From the NCBI RefSeq assembly GCF_000311845.1, contig NZ_HE978574.1, forward strand, positions 1-64,000: a stretch of DNA of 64,000 nucleotides. Reading direction: 5' to 3'. Position 1 is the stretch's first letter. Every line of letters starts with the position of its first letter. The DNA is from Enorma massiliensis phI (GTDB lineage Bacteria > Actinomycetota > Coriobacteriia > Coriobacteriales > Coriobacteriaceae). The position numbers and the translations under genes were made by a program. Positions 19,758 to 27,198 of the stretch are shown here, piece after piece. The notes beneath the pieces were generated by a model. The model saw only the letters and a program-made list of their open reading frames with translations. It did no database searches and had not been told where the DNA came from.

Positions 19758-20939
19758 CTAGAGACGAGGCGGCATCTCCGCAAATACGAAGCGCGGCCGA
19801 CGCGTGAGGTCTTCAATCGCACGAACGTTAACCATTCCCGCGCCACGACACAATGCGGCGGCGTCCTCCACAGCGCCCTCAAAGAGCTCGCAGGCGAACA
19901 ATCCGCCCGGCTTGAGCACAAACGGCGCCGCATCGAGAAGCCTCCGGAATATGGCAAGGCCGTCAGGCCCACCATCGAGTGCAAGATGCGGCTCGTAGTC
20001 TTTTACCTCGTGCGGAAGGCCGCCCATCACAGCAGTTGGAATGTACGGGGGGTTCGACACGAGCACGTCGAAGGTGCCGCGCTCGGATTCCTCAACCGGG
20101 CAAATCAGGTCGCCGAAACGAATATCCACCGCATCCGGAGCGAGCCCGCAACGTTCCCGGTTCCGGAGCGCGAGGTCGATGGCTGGCCGGCTGATATCCG
20201 TCGCCACGCATGCAACGCGCCCGCGGCGCTCCAGGGCGAGCGAGAGCGAAACGCATCCCGTTCCGCACCCGACTTCGAGCACGCGCGCACTGACCGGTGG
20301 CTCTGCACCCTCCTGAACCTCATGCGCCTCGCAAGCAGAATCATCAGAAGAATCGGGGCCCTCTCCCGCAACCGCGCTGCCCGTAGCCGCCTCACCGGCA
20401 TCAACCGCCGCGACGGTCTCGTTCCCACCGCCATACTGGGACAGCGTTTCACCTGCACGCTCCGCCTCCCGCGCGGCGGCAGCTTCCGCCTGGCGAGCAA
20501 CCTCAGCCTGGCGGGCAGCCTCAACAGATGCATTCCAAGGAAGCTCGATGCGGTGCCGCTCGATTTCCCGGTGGCCAATCACCCGCTCGTCAAGGTGGGT
20601 CAAAACCAGATCGACCAAGAACTCCGTTTCCGGGCGCGGGATGAGCACCTCGGGAGCGCAGAGTATGCTGTGGCCCCGAAACGACGTCTCCCCGGTGATG
20701 TACTGCAGCGGCTCGCCATCGGCGCGGCGCTTTACCCCCGTACGCATAATCGTTCGCTCTTCGGGGGAAAGCGGCCTGTCGAAATGCGTGTACAGATCGA
20801 TGCGCTCCAAGCCCGTCGCGGCACATAGCAGCCATTCAGCCGAGAGCCTCGGATGATCCTGTCCCCTCCGCTTGAGGTAGCCCATGGTCCAATCGAGGCA
20901 ATCCCTGACCGTCCAGACCTTCTCTTCCACTTCAGGCAT
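19758..20939 (-). CDS. prmC: Peptide chain release factor glutamine methyltransferase, with large linker insert
   Basis: PrmC methylates the glutamine of the GGQ motif in RF1 and RF2. The N-terminal helical domain ends in EPLQYITGETSFRGH and EVLIPRPETEFLVD, the C-terminal Rossmann domain has LEVGCGTGCVSLSLA (about 221-235) and the substrate motif NPPYIP (296-301). ATG 20939 is preceded by GGGAG at 6 nt and gives 393 residues, about 100 more than usual. The extra length is an Ala/Glu/Ser-rich insert at about 122-216 between the two domains. It lies downstream of prfA on the same strand, the classic pairing of enzyme and substrate. Confidence 0.95.
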   Translation of the reverse strand: MPEVEEKVWTVRDCLDWTMGYLKRRGQDHPRLSAEWLLCAATGLERIDLYTHFDRPLSPEERTIMRTGVKRRADGEPLQYITGETSFRGHSILCAPEVLIPRPETEFLVDLVLTHLDERVIGHREIERHRIELPWNASVEAARQAEVARQAEAAAAREAERAGETLSQYGGGNETVAAVDAGEAATGSAVAGEGPDSSDDSACEAHEVQEGAEPPVSARVLEVGCGTGCVSLSLALERRGRVACVATDISRPAIDLALRNRERCGLAPDAVDIRFGDLICPVEESERGTFDVLVSNPPYIPTAVMGGLPHEVKDYEPHLALDGGPDGLAIFRRLLDAAPFVLKPGGLFACELFEGAVEDAAALCRGAGMVNVRAIEDLTRRPRFVFAEMPPRL

Positions 20940-21282
20940 AGCTCGCTCCCATCCTCGTCTCTTTGCACGCACATCCGTCAAAGCCGCCCCCCGCACGGGT
21001 ATCGAGCGGTCCACGACCCGATGCCCTAAGACTATCGGGAGGGTCTGTCGCGCATCCTGCAAGAAGCCGACAACAATCCGGCTCAAAACCTGCTGAACCT
21101 TAACGCCGCAAAAACACCCCTGCTCTGGCAGGCGAATCATGCACCACGCGCGCAATGCTCCGCCGTGCAAACCCCGCCACTCAACACGACAACTCCACAG
21201 CCTTAATCCGCAACATGCCGTGTATGCCCAGGGGCACATCGACCATGGCACAACGCGCAAGGAAATGCCCCGGTATGAAAAA
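20940..21282. other. Spacer between prfA and prmC
   Basis: I find no gene, repeat or RNA structure I can support here. The open frame that runs through it from prmC has no ribosome site and no family-like sequence. Confidence 0.4.
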
Positions 21283-21309
21283 CGGGCCCGCCATACCCTG
21301 ACGAGCCCG
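21283..21309 (-). terminator. Terminator downstream of prfA
   Basis: On the minus strand CGGGC and GCCCG form a short stem around a 17-nt loop, followed directly by TTTTT. It lies 13 nt after the prfA stop. The short stem makes it a moderate candidate. Confidence 0.6.
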
Positions 21310-21321
21310 CTATCAAACGAA

Positions 21322-22389
21322 TTAGACCGCCTCGGCGAGCTTCTCCGCACGATCGGCGGCGGCGAGCGCCTCGATCACACCGGAAAGCCCGTCTCCCAGC
21401 AGCACTGCGTTGTAGGTGCTGTTAAAGCCGATGCGGTGATCGGTCACGCGGTCCTGGGGCTGGTTATAGGTGCGGATCTTCTCCGAGCGGTTGCCGTGGC
21501 CGATCTGACTCTGGCGCTCGGCACCCAGCTCGGCCTGCTGCTTCTCGAGCTCCATCTCGTACAGGCGGGCGCGAAGCATCTGCATGCAGACCTCGCGGTT
21601 CTGGATCTGCGAGCGCTGCTCCTGCGACTGCACCACGGTATTGGTGGGCAGGTGGGTGATGCGCACGGCCGAATACGTGGTGTTCACGCACTGGCCGCCG
21701 GGGCCGGACGCGCAATACGTATCGATGCGCAGGTCGGACTGGTCGATATGGATGTCGATCTCGTCCGCCTCGGGAAGCACCGCCACGGTGGCCGTCGAAG
21801 TCTGGATGCGACCCTGGCTCTCGGTCTTGGGAACGCGCTGCACGCGGTGCACGCCGCTCTCGTACTTCATGACGGAGTAGACCTTATCGCCCGAAACCTT
21901 GAACTCGATCGACTTGAAGCCGCCCGCGTCGCTCGGGCTCGAATCGAGCACCTCGAGCTTCCAGCCCTGCGACTCGCAGAAGCGCTGGTACATCTTGAAG
22001 AGGTCGCCCGCAAAAATGGCCGCCTCGTCGCCGCCGGCGGCAGAGCGAATCTCCACGATGGTGTTCTTCTCGTCGTTCGGGTCGCCCGGGATGAGCATGA
22101 ACTTGATGTCTTCCTCAAGCTGCGGAAGCTTGGCCTCGTTGGCGGCGATGTCCTCCTGGAGCATGGCCTTCTCGTCCGCGTCCGAGGTCTCGCGCTGCAT
22201 CTCCTTGGCAGCCTCGATGTCGTCGAGAGCGCCGAGGTACTCACGGGCCGCCGCCACGAGCTGTGCCTGGTGCGCATGCTCCTTGGCAAGACGCATGTAT
22301 TCCTTTTGATTTGCAACAACCGAAGGGTCGGAGAGCTTCTTTTCGAGCTCCTCATAGGCAGCGATGAGTTTTTCGAGCTTGTCGCGCAT
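21322..22389 (-). CDS. prfA: Peptide chain release factor 1
   Basis: The 355-residue protein has the universal GGQ motif in SGPGGQCVNTTYSAVRI and the codon-recognition segment HRVQRVPKTESQGRIQTS, where P-K-T matches the P-x-T of RF1 (UAA/UAG). The RSAAGGDEAAIFAGDL element is also diagnostic. ATG 22389 is preceded by AAGGAA at 5 nt; the frame open to 22491 is not used. prmC, whose product methylates this GGQ, follows downstream. Confidence 0.97.
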   Translation of the reverse strand: MRDKLEKLIAAYEELEKKLSDPSVVANQKEYMRLAKEHAHQAQLVAAAREYLGALDDIEAAKEMQRETSDADEKAMLQEDIAANEAKLPQLEEDIKFMLIPGDPNDEKNTIVEIRSAAGGDEAAIFAGDLFKMYQRFCESQGWKLEVLDSSPSDAGGFKSIEFKVSGDKVYSVMKYESGVHRVQRVPKTESQGRIQTSTATVAVLPEADEIDIHIDQSDLRIDTYCASGPGGQCVNTTYSAVRITHLPTNTVVQSQEQRSQIQNREVCMQMLRARLYEMELEKQQAELGAERQSQIGHGNRSEKIRTYNQPQDRVTDHRIGFNSTYNAVLLGDGLSGVIEALAAADRAEKLAEAV

Positions 22390-22737
22390 GATGGTTCCTT
22401 TGCGTTTTGGAAGTGGGCGCCCGGAAACGATATTCGGGGCGCAGGGCCATACAGAAGGGCACCGCGGCGCCTGCGGCACGCGGTGAATCATGAGCCCAGC
22501 TAGAACATGTCGAACCGAAGATACATGCGCTTCCTTTCTTCCGGCACCTAATCATACCCAGAGCGCCAAAAAGGGCAAGCGGCAGCTGCGCATCCTGCAG
22601 AAAAGACACGGCATCGCCGTGATACCAAGATGATATTGAGTGATAGAGAGAGAACTCTGGGCAGCGGGCGCTTCGCTGCCGGACAGCGAGACAACGCTCC
22701 CCGCGCTTGCCTCGTCCCCTCAAAAAAATTTCGTACT
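22390..22737. other. Divergent intergenic region between prfA and the zinc-ribbon cluster
   Basis: No gene is visible. The region must hold the leftward promoter of prfA, which I cannot place with confidence, and it leads into the rightward promoter-like module at 22738-22779. A run of A (CAAAAAAATT, 22721-22730) precedes that module. Confidence 0.4.
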
Positions 22738-22779
22738 CTTTCAAAACCTCTATTTGGGGTTTGCGGAACTTCTTATACT
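22738..22779 (+). promoter_or_regulatory. Two-part promoter-like module, copy 1
   Basis: CTTTCAAAACCT (22738-22749) and TTCTTATACT (22770-22779) are separated by 20 bp. The same two strings occur in the same order 19 bp apart at 29630-29670, again in front of a gene of this cluster. TATACT is a plausible -10 hexamer. The distance from its end to the start codon is 95 nt here and 93 nt in the other copy. Confidence 0.7.
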
Positions 22780-22874
22780 CATAGCTGTACAGGAGGCAAG
22801 GTTGCGGCCCCTGCGGGAAGCACCCAGCCGTGGCGGACTCCAGCGAGCACCTGCGAGCTAGAGAGGAAGACGGT

Positions 22875-23564
22875 ATGAACATCGAGCTTCTTAACACCGG
22901 ATTAAAACTGTCGACCAGCAACGACGACGGCGTGTGGCAGAACTGTTGCTGCTGGGCGCTCATGTACCGCCTCGGCTTCAACAATGCCACGCGTGTAGCC
23001 AATATGGTAGACGAGGCCACCTACGGGCGCCTCCCCGTCGGTAACAAGGGCATCATGGTCGTGGGTGCGTCGGAGGACCCTTACGAGGAGCCCGGCTTCG
23101 AGGCATACGTTGCCCGCCTGCGCCGATCGGTGGTCTGCCACTTCCTCGATACGCGCTATGGCATCGACATCGGTCCCGCGAATGCGGAGGCGACGTGCCG
23201 CAACCGCCCGAACGCATGGCGCGATGCGAACGAGCTCGCCGACCGCTTCATGAACGACGAGGTGCTCTCCGAGTTCGTGCCGACATGGGGCGCATCAGTG
23301 CGTTCGTGCAGGAACAAGTTCGGCAACCTCTTCGAAACCCTCGTCGTGCCCACCTATGAGCGGCGCACGGGCAAGCGCTACGTGCCGCTCGAGTGGGAGG
23401 ACCCGCTGCACCCCGGCACGCCGCGCCCGAAGCAGGCGGCGCCGGCGCCCACCGCTCCCCAGGCAGCTGCAGCAAAGACTGCCCCCAAGTTCTGCAGCAA
23501 CTGCGGCTCGCCGCTCTCGCCCGGCGCGAAGTTCTGCTCCAGCTGCGGCAACCGCATCGCCTAG
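22875..23564 (+). CDS. Hypothetical protein with C-terminal paired-CxxC zinc ribbon
   Basis: This 229-residue soluble protein opens the zinc-ribbon cluster. Residues 1-180 are a globular region I do not recognise, rich in Cys and Trp (QNCCCWALMYRLG; CRN; SVRSCRNKFGN). A Pro/Ala linker (about 186-203) leads to a C-terminal zinc ribbon, KFCSNCGSPLSPGAKFCSSCG, with Cys207, 210, 221 and 224. No signal peptide or membrane helix is seen, so it should be cytosolic. ATG 22875 follows GAGGAAGACGGT. Position directly behind promoter module 1 suggests it is first in the transcript. Function unknown. Confidence 0.8.
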   Translation: MNIELLNTGLKLSTSNDDGVWQNCCCWALMYRLGFNNATRVANMVDEATYGRLPVGNKGIMVVGASEDPYEEPGFEAYVARLRRSVVCHFLDTRYGIDIGPANAEATCRNRPNAWRDANELADRFMNDEVLSEFVPTWGASVRSCRNKFGNLFETLVVPTYERRTGKRYVPLEWEDPLHPGTPRPKQAAPAPTAPQAAAAKTAPKFCSNCGSPLSPGAKFCSSCGNRIA

Positions 23565-23627
23565 CCGCCAAGACACCCCACCCCCACCCGTATACACGCC
23601 CCACCTATATAAAAGAGAGAAACACCC

Positions 23628-24026
23628 ATGGGACTCATCACGCACAAGGTCAAGCAGTACGACAACAAGTCCGGAACGCTCTACCACTACGTCGACGACT
23701 TCACCACGTTTGGATGGATCCTCGTCCTCGCGCTCTTCGCGTTTCTCTGGCACTTCGGCTGGGACATCTTGCGGGCAATCGTGGCGGCGCTCACCTCGGC
23801 CGCGTTCTCGGTAATCGTGCTCGTTATCCTGCGCTGCGCCCTGCGCGTCCTGAGCGAGGGCGCGGCACAGCTCGTGCCCTGCGTGCGCCCCGACGGCGGC
23901 AAGCTCTTCCCCTGGGCGGCACGCGTGCAGAACGCGCTCCTCTTTGGGAAGCGCAGGCCGGGGGTGCTGTATATCGTGAGCTTCGTGCTCTGCTTCATTG
24001 GAGTGTTCATCAGCTTCCAGGGGTAA
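23628..24026 (+). CDS. Hypothetical membrane protein
   Basis: The 132-residue product has about three membrane helices (roughly 29-46, 48-72 and 110-130) separated by a polar stretch with two basic patches. The N-terminus (MGLITHKVKQYDNKSGTLYHYVDDF) is polar and probably cytosolic. I recognise no family. It has no zinc ribbon, but sits between two ribbon genes on the same strand with a 63-nt gap on the left, so it is likely part of the same transcript and complex. Confidence 0.7.
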   Translation: MGLITHKVKQYDNKSGTLYHYVDDFTTFGWILVLALFAFLWHFGWDILRAIVAALTSAAFSVIVLVILRCALRVLSEGAAQLVPCVRPDGGKLFPWAARVQNALLFGKRRPGVLYIVSFVLCFIGVFISFQG

Positions 24027-24093
24027 TGGCGCTCGCGTAAAGCCCCGTGCACAGTATGCCCCGCACCATCCATCTTCCAAGAAAGGATTTGCC

Positions 24094-24600
24094 ATGTTCT
24101 GCTCATCCTGCGGCGCCCCGCTCGAAGCGAACGCGAAGTTTTGCTCCGCCTGCGGCGCACCCGCTGCCAACGTAAGCGCGCCGGCGAGCACCCCGACCGC
24201 ACCAGCAAGCACCCCGACCGCACCTGCGCCCGCAAGCAAGCCCACGGCGCCCGTGGCCGCATCCCCCGTCTCCCAGCCTGCACCCGCATTCACCACCTCC
24301 CAAGCGAGCGCGCAGACCAAGGGCGCCGAGCCCTCGGCAGCCGCCATGTCCGGTACGGCGAGCAACATCCGCACCATCCTCATGACCGGAAAGAACTTCG
24401 AGCACATCTCCATGGCAACGCTTCTCGGCGGCTTCGGCATCATCATCGCCGCCATCGCATGGATCGCTGTCATCGCCCCCTATCACCCTGAGGGCCTCTC
24501 CCTCCCCACCATCATCGCCATGATGCTCTTTGTCGCCGGCATTGCCATTGCGGTGGCGGGAGGCATAGGCCGTATCGCAGCGTTCGCAATCAACCGGTAA
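24094..24600 (+). CDS. Zinc-ribbon membrane protein (two helices)
   Basis: The 168-residue protein begins directly with the ribbon: Cys3, Cys6, Cys17 and Cys20 (MFCSSCGAPLEANAKFCSACG). A long Ala/Pro/Thr linker with short repeats of PTAPAST type (about 25-85) follows, then two membrane helices (about 108-128 and 136-156) and a short basic end. The expected topology puts the ribbon in the cytosol. ATG 24094 follows AAAGGATTTGCC; the longer frame to 23998 overlaps the previous gene and is not used. Function unknown. Confidence 0.8.
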   Translation: MFCSSCGAPLEANAKFCSACGAPAANVSAPASTPTAPASTPTAPAPASKPTAPVAASPVSQPAPAFTTSQASAQTKGAEPSAAAMSGTASNIRTILMTGKNFEHISMATLLGGFGIIIAAIAWIAVIAPYHPEGLSLPTIIAMMLFVAGIAIAVAGGIGRIAAFAINR

Positions 24601-24636
24601 CGCGTGGATTACCCACACGCAAGGAAGGGAGAACAG

Positions 24637-26445
24637 ATGAGTTTCTGCACGTCATGCGGAGCCCCGCTCAAACCGGGGGCGAAATTCTGCGAACAATGCG
24701 GAGCCGCCGCGGCAGAGGCGAAGCCCGCAGGGGGGCATCGCGTCACCGTCGATCCGGACATCGCGAACGACATCATCGTGTGGGAGGGCAAGGAGTACAC
24801 CGCACAGGAGTGGGCGAATCGCTTCGGTGGCAAATCCACAGGCGCGGCTGTGGCAGAAAGCAGCGAGACGGAACGCGACGCCGCGCGCGCATCGCGCACG
24901 AGCCCGGCGGCCGTCGAGGCCAGGGCCGCCGCGCGCAGCCTCTCGCCCAGCACTCCTGCCGACATCGAGCCCTACACCTCATCCCTCACCGACGAGGAGC
25001 GGGCAGCCGGCAATACCCCGTCGAAAACCATGTCCGAGCACGCCCGAAAGAAGCTTCAGAATGAAATCTCCAATCTGAACAATCTGGTTCGCTCGCGAAG
25101 CAAGCTTGTGAGAAGCCATATGGCAAAGGTGAAGCTTGAGGATGAAACCGCCGCGAAAAACGTGCAATCGCGCATCGATGCCATGGAGCACGATTCTACG
25201 TACTTCAGCGAAACGGTCGCGTTCAACGACCTCACGCGGGTTAACGCGTATCGCTCGTTTGCCGAAAAGCACCTTGCCACCGACGCCGAAACCTCCGCCA
25301 CCGTCTTCGCATGGCTCAACGAGAACGAACAGCCCTTCCTCGACGATGCCGAGATTCTCGCGACGCGCATGTGGGAAACGTTCGACGAGGCCGCTCTCGA
25401 CCGCGCGAATGACGAGTACCGCGACGCACTAGCCGCGCGCGACCAAGCGGCTCAGGAGCTCCGAAAGCTCAAAGCCGACTGCGATGCAGAGATCGACCGC
25501 CTCTCCAGGGAACGCGTCGCGCTGGACTATTCCCGCCCGATCAGCGATTCCATCAAGCATTATGCGCTGCTTTGCTTGGCCCTCGTGGTGCTTACGCTCG
25601 CACTTTCGCTCATCAATTACCTGATTCTGCATGCCGCATTCCTTGTTACGGCACTGCCCATCGTTCGCATCATCGGGCTCGTGGGCGCTATTGGGTTCTT
25701 CGTTGCAGGCATCTTCCTTCAGCGAGGGCCGGAACGCAAGCGCGCAGCCGAAGCCGCCACAAAGAACGAGGCGTGCGAACGGGCCGTCGCCGACAAGAAA
25801 AAGGAATTTGGCAGCCTCATCGAGCAAGCGGAACGCAAACACAAGGCTGCGCAGGAACGCGCCGATGCCGCAGCGCTTGAGATTAAGCGCGCCGAGAAAA
25901 CCGTCGACCCCACCATGCAGGAGAGGTTCAGCACCCTCACCTACGGCTTTGTGAACAAGCTCGACGCGCTCGACAAGTCCATCGATGTCGTGTACGCGAA
26001 CCTCAACGAAAGCTGCCCGCTCGAGAACTTCGAGCAGAACATCGACGCCGAATGGATGGACGAGCTTAAGAAGCGCGACGCCCAGCGATACATGATGCTT
26101 CACACCGAGCGCTCAAATGAAGCGCAGACGAGCGAGTTAAAGAAAACGAGCGAGGCGCAGCGGGAAGAGGCTGCGAAGCAGACCCGTCTGCAGGAAGAAC
26201 AGACCCGTTTGCAGGAGGAGCAGACGAGGATCGCCCAAGCAGATCTTGAAGAGAACCGCAGGCGGCGCGCAGAGGCAAGCCAGCTTGACAGGCAGCGTGC
26301 GTTGGATGCCCGGAGGGCGGCCGATGCCGCTGAGCGTGCAAGCCGGGCCCAGGAAGCCGAGGCTCGGGCCGGCGAACAGGCCAATTACTCGGCCGACGCC
26401 GCTGCACGGGCCCAGAAGAATTACTACAACTACAGGAAGTACTAA
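24637..26445 (+). CDS. Large zinc-ribbon coiled-coil membrane protein
   Basis: The 602-residue product begins with a ribbon (Cys4, 7, 18, 21). Next come a small globular segment (HRVTVDPDIANDIIVWEGKE), a helical region (130-300), a pair of membrane helices (about 308-332 and 337-361) and a long C-terminal coiled coil (370-420, then about 500-590) that includes the near-tandem QTRLQEEQTRLQEEQTRIAQ. Ends are therefore both on the same side, presumably cytosolic. The architecture looks like a scaffold rather than an enzyme. Start ATG 24637 follows GGGAGAACAG. No family is recognised. Confidence 0.8.
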   Translation: MSFCTSCGAPLKPGAKFCEQCGAAAAEAKPAGGHRVTVDPDIANDIIVWEGKEYTAQEWANRFGGKSTGAAVAESSETERDAARASRTSPAAVEARAAARSLSPSTPADIEPYTSSLTDEERAAGNTPSKTMSEHARKKLQNEISNLNNLVRSRSKLVRSHMAKVKLEDETAAKNVQSRIDAMEHDSTYFSETVAFNDLTRVNAYRSFAEKHLATDAETSATVFAWLNENEQPFLDDAEILATRMWETFDEAALDRANDEYRDALAARDQAAQELRKLKADCDAEIDRLSRERVALDYSRPISDSIKHYALLCLALVVLTLALSLINYLILHAAFLVTALPIVRIIGLVGAIGFFVAGIFLQRGPERKRAAEAATKNEACERAVADKKKEFGSLIEQAERKHKAAQERADAAALEIKRAEKTVDPTMQERFSTLTYGFVNKLDALDKSIDVVYANLNESCPLENFEQNIDAEWMDELKKRDAQRYMMLHTERSNEAQTSELKKTSEAQREEAAKQTRLQEEQTRLQEEQTRIAQADLEENRRRRAEASQLDRQRALDARRAADAAERASRAQEAEARAGEQANYSADAAARAQKNYYNYRKY

Positions 26446-26455
26446 GGAGTTCCCC

Positions 26456-26839
26456 ATGCCTTGTTCCCTCGGCACAGCCCGCGCGCCGCGCGCCTTTGCA
26501 CGCGTCATGGCCGGTGCGGCGGCCTGTTTGCTCGTCATCGTTCTGAGCGGATGCTTCAGCCCCCACCCCGATATCACGGGCTCGTGGAGCGCGCCCGGAA
26601 AGGACGACGAATCCATCACGTATACCTATACCTTTAACTCCGATGGCACCTCGTCTGTCGAGACGTCGAGCACCGACAGCGGATCGACCATCTATTACGA
26701 GGAGGCCACCTGGGCAACCGACTTCGGAACGATCGTCATGGACTTTTCCGATGGCGAGGACCTCGTGTTCACGCTCTCCCTTGGCGGAGACAGCATCAGC
26801 GACCCTTATGGCAACACGTACCATCGCATCACCGAATAA
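26456..26839 (+). CDS. Small predicted lipoprotein
   Basis: The 127-residue protein has a basic n-region, a hydrophobic core (AGAAACLLVIVL) and a lipobox LSGC with the lipidated cysteine at residue 33. The mature part begins GSWSAPGKDDES and reads as alternating beta strands ending in DPYGNTYHRI, a pattern like small lipocalin-type lipoproteins, though this fold guess is weak. It should be anchored on the outer face of the membrane. ATG 26456 follows AAGGAGTTCCCC and lies 10 nt after the preceding stop codon, so it is co-transcribed with the coiled-coil protein. Confidence 0.75.
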   Translation: MPCSLGTARAPRAFARVMAGAAACLLVIVLSGCFSPHPDITGSWSAPGKDDESITYTYTFNSDGTSSVETSSTDSGSTIYYEEATWATDFGTIVMDFSDGEDLVFTLSLGGDSISDPYGNTYHRITE

Positions 26840-26857
26840 CAGAGGCAAGGACTACCT

Positions 26858-27151
26858 ATGGATAACGCACGTAAAATCATCTCTATGATCGACGGGGCCC
26901 TGAGCCGCGCAGGCAGTGCGCTCACCGTTGTCATCGATGCCATCTTTGCCGCCTTCGACTTCGTGCGGCGCACGCTCGCAGGCAAAATCATCGCCGGCCT
27001 GGTCGCGCTCCTCCTGTTCGCAAACGTTGCACCCGATCTTGCTCAGCAGGTTGCCCAGGGCATAGGCGTCGGGCTCGCCATCATCATCGCCTTGCCGATC
27101 ATCATCTTCCTCGTCTTCATCTGGTGGCTCGTTGACCGGTTCTGGAATTAG
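26858..27151 (+). CDS. Small membrane protein
   Basis: The 97-residue product has an amphipathic N-terminal half and two hydrophobic stretches (about 43-58 and 68-92, ending in FIWWLVDRFWN). No family is recognised. It starts 18 nt after the lipoprotein stop codon with AAGGACTACCT as ribosome site. Size and position suggest an accessory membrane subunit of the cluster. Confidence 0.65.
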   Translation: MDNARKIISMIDGALSRAGSALTVVIDAIFAAFDFVRRTLAGKIIAGLVALLLFANVAPDLAQQVAQGIGVGLAIIIALPIIIFLVFIWWLVDRFWN

Positions 27152-27198
27152 CGGGGGTCCACGCGCTCGCCCCGCACGCAGCTGAAAGGAAGCACCTC

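Noticed and set aside
20940-21350. Upstream extension of the prmC frame
   Set aside because: It would add 137 residues of Arg/Cys/Trp-rich sequence with no similarity to PrmC, and the good ribosome site belongs to ATG 20939.
21139-22503. Long plus-strand open frame (454 codons) opposite prfA
   Set aside because: It is antisense to prfA, has no family-like sequence or ribosome site, and its composition is that of a shadow frame in GC-rich DNA. Similar frames opposite atpA, atpD, ftsH, tilS and the phosphoglucomutase gene were dropped for the same reason.
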